Shown here piece by piece: positions 47,536-58,202 of a stretch of 64,000 nucleotides of DNA; position 1 is the stretch's first letter, and each line of letters starts with the position of its first letter. The translations under genes and the position numbers were made by a program. The stretch spans positions 1,363,549-1,427,548 of the forward strand of contig OZ007518.1 of NCBI GenBank assembly GCA_963931865.1, read 5' to 3'. The notes under the pieces are model-generated. The model was not told the origin of the DNA. It did not search any database and worked only from the letters and a program-made list of their open reading frames with translations. Origin of the DNA: Axinella damicornis (Eukaryota; Porifera; Demospongiae; Axinellida; Axinellidae).

Positions 47536-47830
47536 CAGGCCCGTAGGAAGCAATGTTAGTTTGGTCAGGCGAAGAGCGCTTTGCATATTTGAGTGATGAA
47601 ATCGTGGGGGCGCAATGGCATGGCGCGCACAGCGCGCCAACCAAGAAATGTAGCAATCGCGCGAAGCGCGTCACATAGGGGGGTCTAAAATTTTGAATTT
47701 TAGACCTTCTGAGATCGTTTCTGGTGCAATCTTTGGATGAAACTGCAAGATTCAACAACTTGCTAGCCAGACTGAGCATATTATTGGTCTGGCGGCCGCC
47801 GCACCTGCCGCACCTACTCCTACGGCCCTG
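47536..47830. mobile_element. 295-bp non-autonomous DNA transposon with 5-bp TSD
   Basis: The ends are CAGGCCCGTAGGA and TCCTACGGCCCTG (inverted, one mismatch). CAGAA is duplicated at 47531-47535 and 47831-47835. The paralogous empty site, with a single CAGAA, is at 62772-62776. The interior is GC-rich with small palindromes (GCGCGCACAGCGCGC; GTCTAAAATTTTGAATTTTA). No coding capacity. A CAG terminus with a 5-bp duplication suggests a hAT-like relative, but this is tentative. Confidence 0.9.
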
Positions 47831-48390
47831 CAGAATGGAGCAGTGGAGAGCTGGTACGGAGAGAGGAACTGGCACTGGTAAGAAACACTTTCTTGGGTCC
47901 TAATAACTAGCACTAAAACTAAAGGGACTGTATTTCTTTTGGTGCAATAATGAAACTAATTAAAATACACACCAGCAACGCCAGCACTCGGCTTCACCTC
48001 GTTCAATTTGAAACCCTACTACAATGATTGCAGGAGATCCCCCAACTACACCTACTTTCTGAAACCTTACAGGGAGGTAAACACTTGTTATGTTTCTTGA
48101 AGAAACAAGTGTGCTTTTGTGTATGTCCTACCACTGGGAGACAAGGCAGCATCAATACCACACACTGTTGGGTAGATATGATATTCTTATGGTCATTCAA
48201 TTCCTGGTAATGTGTACTGACAGGCTTCATTCCTGGTATTGCACTATGTTGGATTAACCTACGTAAGTACTGGCCTCGTGCTAGGTTAGATCCACCAATT
48301 GGATCATGATATGCTACCTCATTATGCGCTCCTGGTAAAACACTTTCTAGCTAGTTGGGAATGGGATTCACTGTAGTGATTCTCTTAGTT

Positions 48391-48400
48391 CCAAATAAGG
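48391..48400 (-). promoter_or_regulatory. CArG box (inverted, CCAAATAAGG), gene 4
   Basis: Reverse complement of CCTTATTTGG, 142 bp before the UTR donor at 48543. Context TTCCAAATAAGGTAA is the reverse complement of the box of genes 3 and 5. Confidence 0.65.
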
Positions 48401-48793
48401 TAATGATAACATTCCACTTTCACCAGCTAACTGACAGAGAGGTGGGCATATGAGTTCGAATTCTGCTGAATGAACAGGCAACTACCAGTGAACTGTTTGT
48501 CCTTAATTTGTGTGTAGTTGACAGCGAAGCCCTCTGTGTCAGGTGAGGTACAATTAACATGCAAACTGAAATAGCAGTTTGCAACCATTATTACTAGTAT
48601 TGGTAGGGGGCATTGATCATGAGTTGGGTTTAGTTAGTGGGTTTGTCAATGTAGCTCGGCAGCAAGACGTACTACTTCCATTAGTGAGAGCATGCCTTGA
48701 ATCTGCCTGAACATACTAGCTAAACATAAAGTAGAAGTTGTTGTCGGTGAGCTGTCCTGCCGCAATGTCTCTGTGTGCAGGTGTCTACTAACA

Positions 48794-51016
48794 ATGGAAC
48801 AGCTGCCGGGTCATTTTGGTTACCAAATCGTCCGGATCATCAAAACGTCATCCCTCGGTGTTGGATCATATGGAGCCGTCTACAGAGCTCTGTGCGATGA
48901 GCTACCATGTGCTGCTAAAATCCTTCACCCGACGCTATTTGAAACAAACGACCCAGGTGCAAGAAAGATAATTGAACGTTTTGAGCAAGAGTGCCAATTC
49001 CTGAGTGGTGTTAGACACCCCCACATCGTGCAGTACTTGGGGGTGAGTAGGGATTCTGAGTCTGGGCTACCAGTGCTACTGATGGAACTCATGAATACTA
49101 GTCTGACCCGATTTCTTGAACGATCAGAAGAGCCACTCCCCTTCAACATCCAAGTGGACCTTTGTCATGATATAGTCCTGGCCCTCGCCTACCTTCACAC
49201 GAACGGTATCATACACCGCGACCTCTCCAGCAACAATGTGTTGTTGATTGGAAACAGAGCCAAGGTCACAGATTTTGGGATGTCAAAGTTATCCAGCATG
49301 AACCCTCACATGACCCCCATGACCATGTGCCCGGGAACACTAGCCTACATGCCACCAGAAGCACTGAAGGAGCCTCCAGTTTATTCCAAGATGCTGGACT
49401 GTTTCTCATTTGGTGTAGTGAGTGTTCAGATGATGACTCGACAGTTTCCTGACCCTGGTGTTCGTTTCAGAACAATAGACACCACTGACCCAAGGATACC
49501 CAGTGGTACACTTTATGCACCTATTCCCGAGATTGAGCGCCGCCGATCCCACATTGATCTGGTCGACCCAGTCCACCCCTTGCTGCCAGTTGCTCTCAAC
49601 TGCCTGAAGGACAGAGACAGAGAGAGGCCATCCGCACAAGAACTCTGCCATCATCTAGCTGCTCTGAAAGAAGCCCCCCAGTACGGTGAAAGTGTGCAGC
49701 AGGCACAAAGAGTCACATCTGATGGAGAAAGTTGTGACTCTCAGAGAATCAGGGAACTGCGGTCAGAATTCCGAGAAAGACAAAGAGAAATGGAGCAACT
49801 TCAGCAACGGCTCATCCAACAGATTGAAGACCTCCAGCAAGAGAAAGATCGTACAATTGAGACCAACAAGAGACGGATTCAAGAGAACGATAGTACAATT
49901 GACGCGAGGGAAAGACAACTGCGACAGCTAAACAAACAGCTACAGGAAAATGAGCAAGTGATTGCAGGCTTCCAACACAAACATCTTGAAAGTGAGACAA
50001 AAATGCGAGACTTGGAGCAACGTCTTGCGGCAAAGGACCAGCAAATCAGGGAGCTGCAGCAGCAGATTTGTGATCAGCCACCAGCCAAACTCCATGTCAG
50101 AGGTCAGAGTGCAAGAGAGGGACCACTCAGTTTATCCTGGAGGAAGTGCGGGAGGGCACCATGTAGGATGAGAGGATCATCGTCTGTGGTGGATGGCAAC
50201 ACGGCTTACTTTAACCCACTTGGTTCCAATGATGTGCATTCCTACGATTCTGAGGAACAGACGTGGTCCTCCCTCCCACAGTGCCCTCATACGTTTTCCA
50301 GCCTGGCAGTAGTCAATGGTCTCCTAACTGCAATCGGAGGGATGAGTCTAGGTGTGACAAACCGACTCTTCAGTTTGACTGATGAGAGGAAGTGGGTGGA
50401 GCACTTCCCACCCATGCCAACCAAGCGTTATGCCACTGCAGTTGTGTGCAGTGGGACATCTCTGGTCGTGGCTGGAGGACTAGGAAAGAACGTCACACCC
50501 CTGCCAGTGGACAAAGTAGAAGTGATGGACACCGAGACCCTACAGTGGTCCACTGCCAGCAGCCTGCCTTTTCCACTCAGATACGCATCAGCAACAATCT
50601 GTCAAGACCACATCTACTTGCTGGGGTATGACACGAGCAAAGAACAAAGATCAGTGCTTGCTTGCTCCCTGGCTGACTTCCGACAGTCTTCTCGATCTTC
50701 GTCACTAGGAGTAGGGGTACGGTTAAAGAGGTTGACTCTGAAAGCAGTCTGGTACCGAGTTGCTGATCTCCCAGTTGACCGTTCCACCTGTGCCACCCTC
50801 TGTGGACAGCTGCTAGCAGTTGGTGGGGAACACACTACTGTCATTCACCAGTACAACCCAGCAACCAACTCCTGGGAGATCATCAGCCACATGCCCACCG
50901 CACGGTGTGAGACTCTAGTAGCAGTCCTCCCTGGGAACAAACTGATGGTGGTGGGAGGCTACAGCTCCGGTTATAATGTGTCTGATATAGTGGAAATTGC
51001 CACCCTTCATAAATAG
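48794..51016 (+). CDS. kinase-coiled coil-Kelch protein, array gene 4
   Basis: 740 residues. The start is ATG 48794 (MEQLPGHFGYQ), after the GTGTGCAG acceptor at 48780. The 5'UTR intron is 48543-48780. The kinase motifs are intact. The coiled coil has a longer stretch after ESCDSQRIRELRSEF and an extra heptad ESETKMRDLEQRLAAKDQQ. Kelch features are MSLGVTNRLFSLTDERKW in blade 2, a longer blade-3 loop LGKNVTPLPVDKVEV and LADFRQSSRSSSLGVG before blade 5. The blade-5 loop is shortened (EHTTVIHQY, lacking the KDDY of genes 2, 3 and 6), and the final loop is YSSGYNVSDI. It ends ATLHK where the others end LQE. Its upstream region matches that of gene 7 and its downstream region matches that of gene 2. 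Confidence 0.93.
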   Translation: MEQLPGHFGYQIVRIIKTSSLGVGSYGAVYRALCDELPCAAKILHPTLFETNDPGARKIIERFEQECQFLSGVRHPHIVQYLGVSRDSESGLPVLLMELMNTSLTRFLERSEEPLPFNIQVDLCHDIVLALAYLHTNGIIHRDLSSNNVLLIGNRAKVTDFGMSKLSSMNPHMTPMTMCPGTLAYMPPEALKEPPVYSKMLDCFSFGVVSVQMMTRQFPDPGVRFRTIDTTDPRIPSGTLYAPIPEIERRRSHIDLVDPVHPLLPVALNCLKDRDRERPSAQELCHHLAALKEAPQYGESVQQAQRVTSDGESCDSQRIRELRSEFRERQREMEQLQQRLIQQIEDLQQEKDRTIETNKRRIQENDSTIDARERQLRQLNKQLQENEQVIAGFQHKHLESETKMRDLEQRLAAKDQQIRELQQQICDQPPAKLHVRGQSAREGPLSLSWRKCGRAPCRMRGSSSVVDGNTAYFNPLGSNDVHSYDSEEQTWSSLPQCPHTFSSLAVVNGLLTAIGGMSLGVTNRLFSLTDERKWVEHFPPMPTKRYATAVVCSGTSLVVAGGLGKNVTPLPVDKVEVMDTETLQWSTASSLPFPLRYASATICQDHIYLLGYDTSKEQRSVLACSLADFRQSSRSSSLGVGVRLKRLTLKAVWYRVADLPVDRSTCATLCGQLLAVGGEHTTVIHQYNPATNSWEIISHMPTARCETLVAVLPGNKLMVVGGYSSGYNVSDIVEIATLHK

Positions 51017-52352
51017 GATGTACTCAGATGTTTTAGAATAGTAACGAATACTAATTGTGTGTATATACAACAGGTCATTAATAGCCATTCATTACACAAT
51101 ATTGGGGTGAGCCTGAGTGAGCCCCACACAGATGAGTCATTTTCTATAAAATTTCTATACGTTTACCGTATGCATGTTGTGTTGTAAACTCACTTACAAT
51201 TCATGAGTTCTTGCATCATGCGTTAATGCACAAGAGCTTCAATGAGAGGTTCATCTGTCACAAGAGCTTCAATGAGAGGTTCATCTGTCGATGTGCAGCA
51301 TGCATTTTGACTCACAGTTCCTAGCTGTGTTGTACATGCGTGTACCTATTGTGTGATAATCTGTGGCCTTGGCGGTTGTGCGCTACACTCAGTCACATTC
51401 TGATGAAGGTCTTGTGCATGCAACATTCTGCACTGGCAGCCACTCACTTGCTGAGGCTCACCTTACAATGTTGTGCATCCATCTAATCATGACAATTAAG
51501 GGGAGGCCAAATGAACTATTCTGTTCCCAGTGTGAGTGTGACATGTGCACATAGAGTAGTTATACTGACAAGATGACAGGACTAGCAGTATCTGCTGAAT
51601 GAGTCCACCCCCGCCCCCCCCCCCCCCCCCCCCCCCCCCTCCCTCCCTCCCCCCTCTCTCCCCACTCAACACTCAAAGCACACACCCACAGCCACACTAG
51701 CCGTAGCCTTGTACGAAGGCCTCAGAGAAGGATGGCTGGGAGGATTTCACCCATGGTACAGCATCATTGTGATGTCATAGCTACCATCATGACGCTACGG
51801 AATGCTTATTATTGTCAGTGTGTGAGTTGGAGAACCAGGAAAATGCAAAAGATATTAAGACAAGTAACATGATGTCACTCAGAACTAATAAAGCTTCCAG
51901 TGAGGTCACTGTGGCACTGCAAACCCTCACACCCTCACTCCCATTCTTGTAAGTACCAACAACACACCTCGTCAAAGTTATGCACCATGAACCATCTGCC
52001 ACGCAGAACCGGTGCAATACAGTGGAACCTCTCTGAAGCCGACAACATCAGGGCCAGCAGTCCACTGAATGGAGGAGTCTACAAACCATGACCAGAGTTA
52101 GCTAGTTATCTAGCGCTAAGAAGAAGTATAAATGGTGATAGCAATGCTCACTGGACCACTGAAATTTACTTTAGCAAGAACATTCTAGCTATTTGGAGGT
52201 CAAATTACTCAGTGCCATCCGTAGTTGAGAGGTAATATGAACACACTTGGGTCTGGTAATGCAGTCACGGAGTGGAGTGGTGCCTGCTGTTCATGGGATT
52301 ATAATGTACGGAGATTCAATCTGGACGTAGGTTCATTTGTGTCATGCATGGC

Positions 52353-52581
52353 CAGGGTTTCATCTAGAAAAAAATGTTGGGGGGGAAGTAGTGGCAAGTG
52401 CCGTGCAAAATGTTTTGAGGTTAATTAATTCCCCGGAAGAGGTGTGGCCTACAGCAGTATCTGAGTCCTAATATGGTATTACCTATGATGTAATGATATA
52501 GTCAATCTCTTCTTTGGGGGGGAAGCTAGACTGTTTGGGGGGGAAGCTTCCCCCTTGCCCCCCCCAGTAGATGAAACCCTG
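52353..52581. mobile_element. 229-bp non-autonomous DNA transposon with 5-bp TSD
   Basis: It has perfect 14-bp inverted ends, CAGGGTTTCATCTA and TAGATGAAACCCTG, and ATGGC duplicated at 52348-52352 and 52582-52586. The paralogous interval has a single ATGGC at 41417-41421 and no element, with about 11 bp of flank also missing there. A related terminus, CAGGGTTTCATCCA, occurs at 23354. Confidence 0.88.
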
Positions 52582-53119
52582 ATGGCTATCAATTACGAGG
52601 GTTTCCATTAAGACACACCTTACACAATACGTGGGACATAGCTACAGCAGACAGAGCACGGCATGCTTGTCCTTTCATAAGCATCCCTTACTGTCGGGCT
52701 GATGCCCTTGTGCTTCAGGTCGCAATAAACCATGTCTTGACAGTCTTGTCTTACGTGTTACGATATTCACAATGTACTCAAGCAAGAATATCACTTATTC
52801 CCAACACCCCCCCGTGCCCTACACTCCCACACCCAGGCACACCACCCTCCCTCAGCACCAGAGGCTAAGGAAAATTTAGCAAGGGGTAGAGTGATTGATC
52901 TGTCTGTCAGTATGTTTGTATGCGTGTGGGCACAAAATGAGCAGTTTAGGAACAATCACAGCCTTTTATTGCAATGTACATAAAAGTCAGACACATGTAT
53001 AAGTTACAGTACCAAACAAACCCATACATTGATTTCAATATTTATTTATGGTAGGTGCCCAATGATGTCAGTTTGTTCGCACAGTCCGATTCATGCTTTG
53101 AGCAATTCTGGGGTTAGTG

Positions 53120-53224
53120 TAGCCTCATTCCCAGGTCCCCGCCCAGCTTTTCGTCGCTTGCGGTACGTAAAAGTGCCTTCTTTTGTGCAACCGAAAGAGG
53201 CGCGCAGGCCTGGGAACGAGGCTG
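53120..53224. mobile_element. TAGCCTCG-type element, paralogue of 42005-42109
   Basis: Same ends, interior and GGGTTAGTG flanking duplication as at 42005. It arose by duplication of the interval, not by a new insertion. Confidence 0.85.
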
Positions 53225-53428
53225 GGGTTAGTGATCCACTGCTTACCTCCTTTAGTGGTAGTCACGGTCCCACACCCAAACCACCCCAGCACGGATCGCA
53301 TCTCCATGCTGGGGTGGCTTGGGTCTGGGACTGAGACTACTCTTGCAGTGGCAGTACATTAGAGATTATGTCTGAGATAGTGGTCACCAATTATGGTTCC
53401 TATGGTCACTCATACATGTACACCATTA

Positions 53429-53438
53429 CCTTATTTGG
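53429..53438 (+). promoter_or_regulatory. CArG box (CCTTATTTGG), gene 5
   Basis: Perfect match, 100 bp before the UTR donor at 53539. Confidence 0.65.
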
Positions 53439-53690
53439 AATTCAGAGAATCTCCCAAAGTGACTGAGGATATTCACAGATTTGAATTCTGCTGCTGAACA
53501 AAAGGGCAACCAGCTACCAGGGAAGCCCTCAGTATCAGGTGAGGTACTGAATGTACACAGTGAAAGAGCAGTTTGCAACCACTTCTGTCAGTATAATAAA
53601 ACTAGAATATGGGACATATGGGACGTAAGGCAGAAGGTGTTGTCATGATCAGTATGTTGTCCTGTCTCTGTGTCCAGGTGTCTACTAACA

Positions 53691-55988
53691 ATGGCACAAC
53701 CACAGGGTTACTTTGGGTACCAGATTGTCCGTATCATCAAAACGTCATCCCTCGGTGTCGGATCATATGGAGCCGTCTTCAGAGCTCTGTGCGATGAGCT
53801 ACCATGTGCCGCTAAAATCATTCACCCGACACTATTTAAAACAAACGACCCAGGTGCACGAAAGGTAATTGAACGGTTTGAGCAAGAGTGCCAATTCCTG
53901 AGTGGTGTCCGACATCCCCACATCGTGCAGTACTTGGGGGTGAGTAGGGATTCTGAGTCTGGGCTGCCAGTGCTACTGATGGAACTCATGGATAGTAGTC
54001 TGACCCAATTTCTAGAGAGATCAGAAGAACCACTCCACTTCCACATCCAAGTGGACCTTTGTCACGACATTGTCCTGGCCCTTGCCTACCTTCACACGAA
54101 CGGTATCATACACCGCGACCTCTCCAGCAACAACGTATTGTTGATTGGAAACAGAGCCAAGGTCACGGATTTTGGGATGTCAAAGATATCCAGCATGAAC
54201 CCTCGCATGACCCCCATGACCATGTGCCCGGGAACACTAGTCTACATGCCACCAGAAGCACTGAAGGAGCCTCCAGTTTATTCCACGAAGCTGGACTGCT
54301 TCTCGTTTGGTGTAGTGAGTGTTCAGATACTGACTCGACAGTTTCCTGACCCAGGTGTATGTTTCAGAACAATAGACATCAATGACCCAAGGATACCCAG
54401 TGGTTCAGTTTATGCACCTATTCCTGAGATTGAGCGTCGCCGATCCCACATTGATCTGGTTGACCCAGCCCACCCCCTGCTGCCAGTTGCTCTCAACTGT
54501 CTGAAGGACAGAGACAAAGAGAGGCCCTCAGCACCGGAGCTCTGCCATCACCTAGCGGCTCTCAAAGATGCCCCCCAGTACCGTGAAAGTGTGAAGCAGG
54601 CACAAACAGTCACAACCGATGGAGAAAGTGTGCAAATCAGGGAACTGCGAGCAGAAGTCCAAGAAGGACGAAGAGAAATGGAGCGACTTCAGCAACAGCT
54701 CACACAACAGATTGAAATCCTCCAGCAAGAAAAAGATCGCATACTTGAGACCTTTGAGCAAGAGAAAGATCATATAATTGAGACCAACGTGAGACGACTA
54801 CGAGAGAAGGATCATATGATTCAGACCAATGAGAGACGACTCCAAGAAAAAGAACGTAATATTGAGACAAACCAGCGACGACTTCAAGAGAAAGATCGTA
54901 TGATTGACGCCAGGGAAAGACAACTTCAACAGCTGAACCAACAGCTACAAGAAAATGAGCAATCACGTCTGAAAAGTGAGCAACGTCTTGTGGCAAAGGA
55001 CCAGCGAATCAGGGAGCTGCAGCAGCAGATTCGTGATCAGCCACCAGATAAACTTCACATCGGAGGTCAGAGTGCAAGAGAGGGAGCACTCTATTTATCC
55101 TGGAGGTGTTGTCGGAGGGCACCATGTACAATGAGAGGACCTTCATCTGTGGTGGATGGCAACACGGCTTACTTTAACCCATTTGATTCCAATGATGTGT
55201 ATTCTTACCATTCTGCGGAACAGAGGTGGTCCTCCCTCCCACCGTGCCCTCACAATTACTCCAGTCTGGCAGTAGTCAATGGTCTCCTAACTGCCATTGG
55301 GGGAGGGATGGGTACACTTGCGACAAACCAACTCTTCAGTTTGGCTGGTGAGAAGGAGTGCTCATGGGTGGAACACTTCCCACCCATGCCAACCGAGCGT
55401 TGTACCACTGCAGCTGTGTGCAGTGGGACATCTCTGATCGTGGCAGGAGGAGAAGGAAGGAACTACAGTGACCTGGACACTGTAGAAGTGATGGACACCG
55501 AGACCCTACAGTGGTCCACTGCCAGCAGGCTTCCTTTTCCACTCAGATACGCATCAGCAACGATCTGCCAAGACCGCATCTACTTGCTGGGGTATAACAC
55601 AGACAACGAACCAAGATCAGTGCTTTTCTGTTCCATGGCTGACCTCCAACAGTCTTGTCGATCTTCATCCGTAGGAGTAGGGGCATGGTTTAAGAGGTTG
55701 ACTCTGAAAGCAGTCTGGAACCGAGTTGCTGATCTCCCAGTGCACCGCTCCACCTGTGCCACCCTCTGTGGACAGCTGCTAGCAGTTGGTGGGAAGTACG
55801 CCGACGATACTACTGCCATTCACCAGTACAACCCGGCAACCAACTCCTGGGAGGTCATCAGCCACATGCCCACCGAACGGTGTGAGACTCTAGTAGCAGT
55901 CCTCCCTGGCAACAAACTGATGGTGGTGGGAGGCTACACAAGGTTCGGCACCAGTAATACAACTGAAATCGCCACTCTTCAAGAATAG
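53691..55988 (+). CDS. kinase-coiled coil-Kelch protein, array gene 5 (expanded coiled coil)
   Basis: At 765 residues this is the longest copy. The start is ATG 53691 (MAQPQGYFGYQ), after the GTCCAG acceptor at 53677. The 5'UTR intron is 53539-53677. The kinase motifs are intact, with small changes: AVFRAL for AVYRAL, KIIHPTLFKTN, and GTLVYMPPE for GTLAYMPPE. The coiled coil carries four successive 14-residue units of the type EKDRxIxTNERRLQ plus a partial one, against two in most paralogues. Each added unit equals two heptads, so the coiled-coil register is kept. The Kelch half has WRCCRRAP before blade 1, GMGTLATNQL and a two-residue insertion GEKECSWVEH in blade 2, and EGRNYSDLD in blade 3. 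Blade 5 has KYADDTT, and the last blade YTRFGTSNTTEI lacks the usual SD-V/I pattern. Confidence 0.93.
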   Translation: MAQPQGYFGYQIVRIIKTSSLGVGSYGAVFRALCDELPCAAKIIHPTLFKTNDPGARKVIERFEQECQFLSGVRHPHIVQYLGVSRDSESGLPVLLMELMDSSLTQFLERSEEPLHFHIQVDLCHDIVLALAYLHTNGIIHRDLSSNNVLLIGNRAKVTDFGMSKISSMNPRMTPMTMCPGTLVYMPPEALKEPPVYSTKLDCFSFGVVSVQILTRQFPDPGVCFRTIDINDPRIPSGSVYAPIPEIERRRSHIDLVDPAHPLLPVALNCLKDRDKERPSAPELCHHLAALKDAPQYRESVKQAQTVTTDGESVQIRELRAEVQEGRREMERLQQQLTQQIEILQQEKDRILETFEQEKDHIIETNVRRLREKDHMIQTNERRLQEKERNIETNQRRLQEKDRMIDARERQLQQLNQQLQENEQSRLKSEQRLVAKDQRIRELQQQIRDQPPDKLHIGGQSAREGALYLSWRCCRRAPCTMRGPSSVVDGNTAYFNPFDSNDVYSYHSAEQRWSSLPPCPHNYSSLAVVNGLLTAIGGGMGTLATNQLFSLAGEKECSWVEHFPPMPTERCTTAAVCSGTSLIVAGGEGRNYSDLDTVEVMDTETLQWSTASRLPFPLRYASATICQDRIYLLGYNTDNEPRSVLFCSMADLQQSCRSSSVGVGAWFKRLTLKAVWNRVADLPVHRSTCATLCGQLLAVGGKYADDTTAIHQYNPATNSWEVISHMPTERCETLVAVLPGNKLMVVGGYTRFGTSNTTEIATLQE

Positions 55989-57874
55989 AATGTACTCAGA
56001 TGTCTTAGAACGGTAACAAGAACTAATAATTATTGTGTGTACAGCTGTTCAGTGTATTGTAAACTGAGCTACTCTTTTTCATAGCATGAGTGGGCGTGAC
56101 ACGTAGTGCATATAGAGTAGTTAATTTACAACAGCAGCAGCAGTATCTGCTGAATGAGTCCCCCCACACCCCTCACAACACACACCCACAGCCACACTAG
56201 TCTCGTACCCAGGTCTTCCGTCCCAGGTTTTGTCTGGCAGCTTTGTGAAGAAAGTCCGGGAGGATTTCACCCGTGATACAGCTTGCATCTCTGTGATGTC
56301 ATATCTACCGTAATGACATCACGGAACACTTGTTGTTTATGTTATTGTCAGTGTGTGAGTTGGAGAACCAAGACGAAGTTGACTTTACATACAGGAGGTC
56401 TCACGAGAGCTAGTAAAACTTCCGGCAAGGCCAAACGTTTACAACTAACCTTGCAACCGGGAGGGGGGGGGGGGGGGGGGGGGGGGTTAGTGAAATGCTT
56501 GTTGCAACTAGGATACTCTGATGGGTGCACGAGAAGTGTGCAGCAACATTTTTTGACCAATTTTTCAGCAGTCAGGAACGAAACAGTACCCTGATGTCAT
56601 GAATTGTAAGCTATGGGACAGCAGTGGCAGTAGAGCAACTCCAAAGGTACTCTCAAGCATTTGCAACTAACCCAATGTTAGGTGCAGCTAACCCACCGGA
56701 CCCAGCTAACTTTAAGGCCCTGCCTTCCAGTGATGTCATGGAGGTATCATATCACATGGGAAACCCTCACAGGCTTTCACTGAGCACCAGGCAACGTATC
56801 TCATCAGAGTCAGTTGTCTGCCATGCAAAGAGCCGGTGCAATACATTGAAACACCTCAATAGTGGACACCAATGGGACCAGCTATTTTGTCCGCTGAATG
56901 GAGGAGTCCGCAAATCAGGGGCTGCAAAGTTCACATGCAAAGTTCATTTGCCAGACAAGCTTGCTAGTTTGAATGTTATGATAGTACGTACGTATCTATA
57001 ATTATCACTAAGAAGAAGTGTAAGTAATGACCAGCTCACTGGACCACTGAAATTGAACATGCGGGTCTGTTATATGGAGTTGAGGGGTGTCCGCTGTTCA
57101 GGGGTACAAAGATTCAATCTAGACGTAGGTAAGCAACATCCGTTGTGTCCGTAATGGGTGTCAGATACGTACGAGGGGTTCCATTGTTTCATGCATGCTC
57201 AGTGTGCATTTCAGACTTGTACACACCTTACCAGCCTATGCTTTGCCGTTTGCAGTACAAGCTTGCAGTACAAGCGACGAAAGCTGGACGTGGATTATAA
57301 ACGACCTGAGGCACGAGGGTACCAGCCCAAGGGTAAGGGATGTTTATAGCCCATATAGGGCATGCACACCATATGCTCTACGTATCTGCTGTATATTGCT
57401 TACCATACCCCCAGGCCAGTTAAACTCGTTCCCAGGCCTCCACGCCCAGCTTTTGTCGCTTGTACTGCAAGCTTGCAGTACAAGCGACAAAAGCTAAAAG
57501 CTAAAAGCATTGCATCCCATTCTAATGATTATACTACTACACGTCACAATATTTGCGATGTAACAGTTGCCCCAAGTGCACAATTGTTGCCTTTCCCTAA
57601 CACCCCGTCACTACACTCCACACCCAGACACACCCCCTCCCTATCTCCAACACCCCGTCACTACACCCCACACCCAGACACACCCCCCTCCCTATCTCCA
57701 ACACCCCGTCACTACACCCCACACCCAGACACACCCCCTTCCCTATCTCCAACACCCCATCCCATCACTACTATTTTCGAGGGTGGGCGTATTTTCGAGA
57801 GACTACGGTAGTAATATATAGTAGAGTGAGAGATCATGTGATAGTGGTCACACATAGGTAGCACGTTAATATTA
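55989..57874. other. intergenic interval 5-6 (diverged A type)
   Basis: It holds a poly-G run (56463-56486), pogo-like remnants (GTCCGCTGAATGGAGGAGTC near 56890) and a palindrome at 57427-57495 (TCGCTTGTACTGCAAGCTTG). A 54-bp tandem repeat follows. The frames at 56283-57001 look like repeat DNA and are not called. Confidence 0.55.
57597..57765. repeat. 54-bp minisatellite, about three copies
   Basis: The unit contains CAACACCCCGTCACTACACC and CACACCCAGACACACCCCC. It is an expansion of a motif present once in intervals A and B (AACACCCCGTCCCTACAC). Confidence 0.85.
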
Positions 57875-57884
57875 CCTTATTTGG
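57875..57884 (+). promoter_or_regulatory. CArG box (CCTTATTTGG), gene 6
   Basis: Perfect match, 116 bp before the UTR donor at 58001. Confidence 0.65.
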
Positions 57885-58202
57885 AAGTCAGAGAATATCC
57901 CAAGTGACTGAGTCTGCTACTGAACAGCCAACTAGCTACGTACCAGTGACCTGTTTGTCTTGAACTTGTGTGCAACTGAGAGTGACACCCTCAGTGTCAG
58001 GTGAGGTACTGAACAGAAAGTGCACACACAAATAGCAGTTTGCAGCCACTTCTGCCAGTACTGATACTACGATATGATCAGTCCAGCTAGGCAGTAAGAC
58101 ATGGTATTCCAGTATGCCTTAAATTTGCCTTACTAGCTGAGCTTAAGGTAGAAGGTGTTGTCAGTATATTGTCCTGCCTCTGTGTCCAGGTGTCTACTAA
58201 CA

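Larger units (their letters stand above)
44766..48390. other. intergenic interval 3-4 (B type)
   Basis: About 3.6 kb between gene 3 and the promoter of gene 4, with no gene. Contents: an inverted segment (44918-45181), four copies of a 26-bp CCTGGGGACATGGCACACCT repeat (about 45885-45970), a miniature element at 45776-45851, AATAAA at about 46058, two foldbacks and the 295-bp insertion at 47536. It is homologous to 60.4-63.3 kb. Confidence 0.6.
51017..53428. other. intergenic interval 4-5 (A type)
   Basis: Homologous to interval 2-3. It contains a 30-bp tandem duplication at about 51230-51290 (CACAAGAGCTTCAATGAGAG), a poly-C run (51614-51639) and a pogo-like terminus near 52018. It also holds the 229-bp insertion at 52353 and two miniature elements (53120-53224 and about 53264-53339). 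No gene is seen. Confidence 0.6.
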
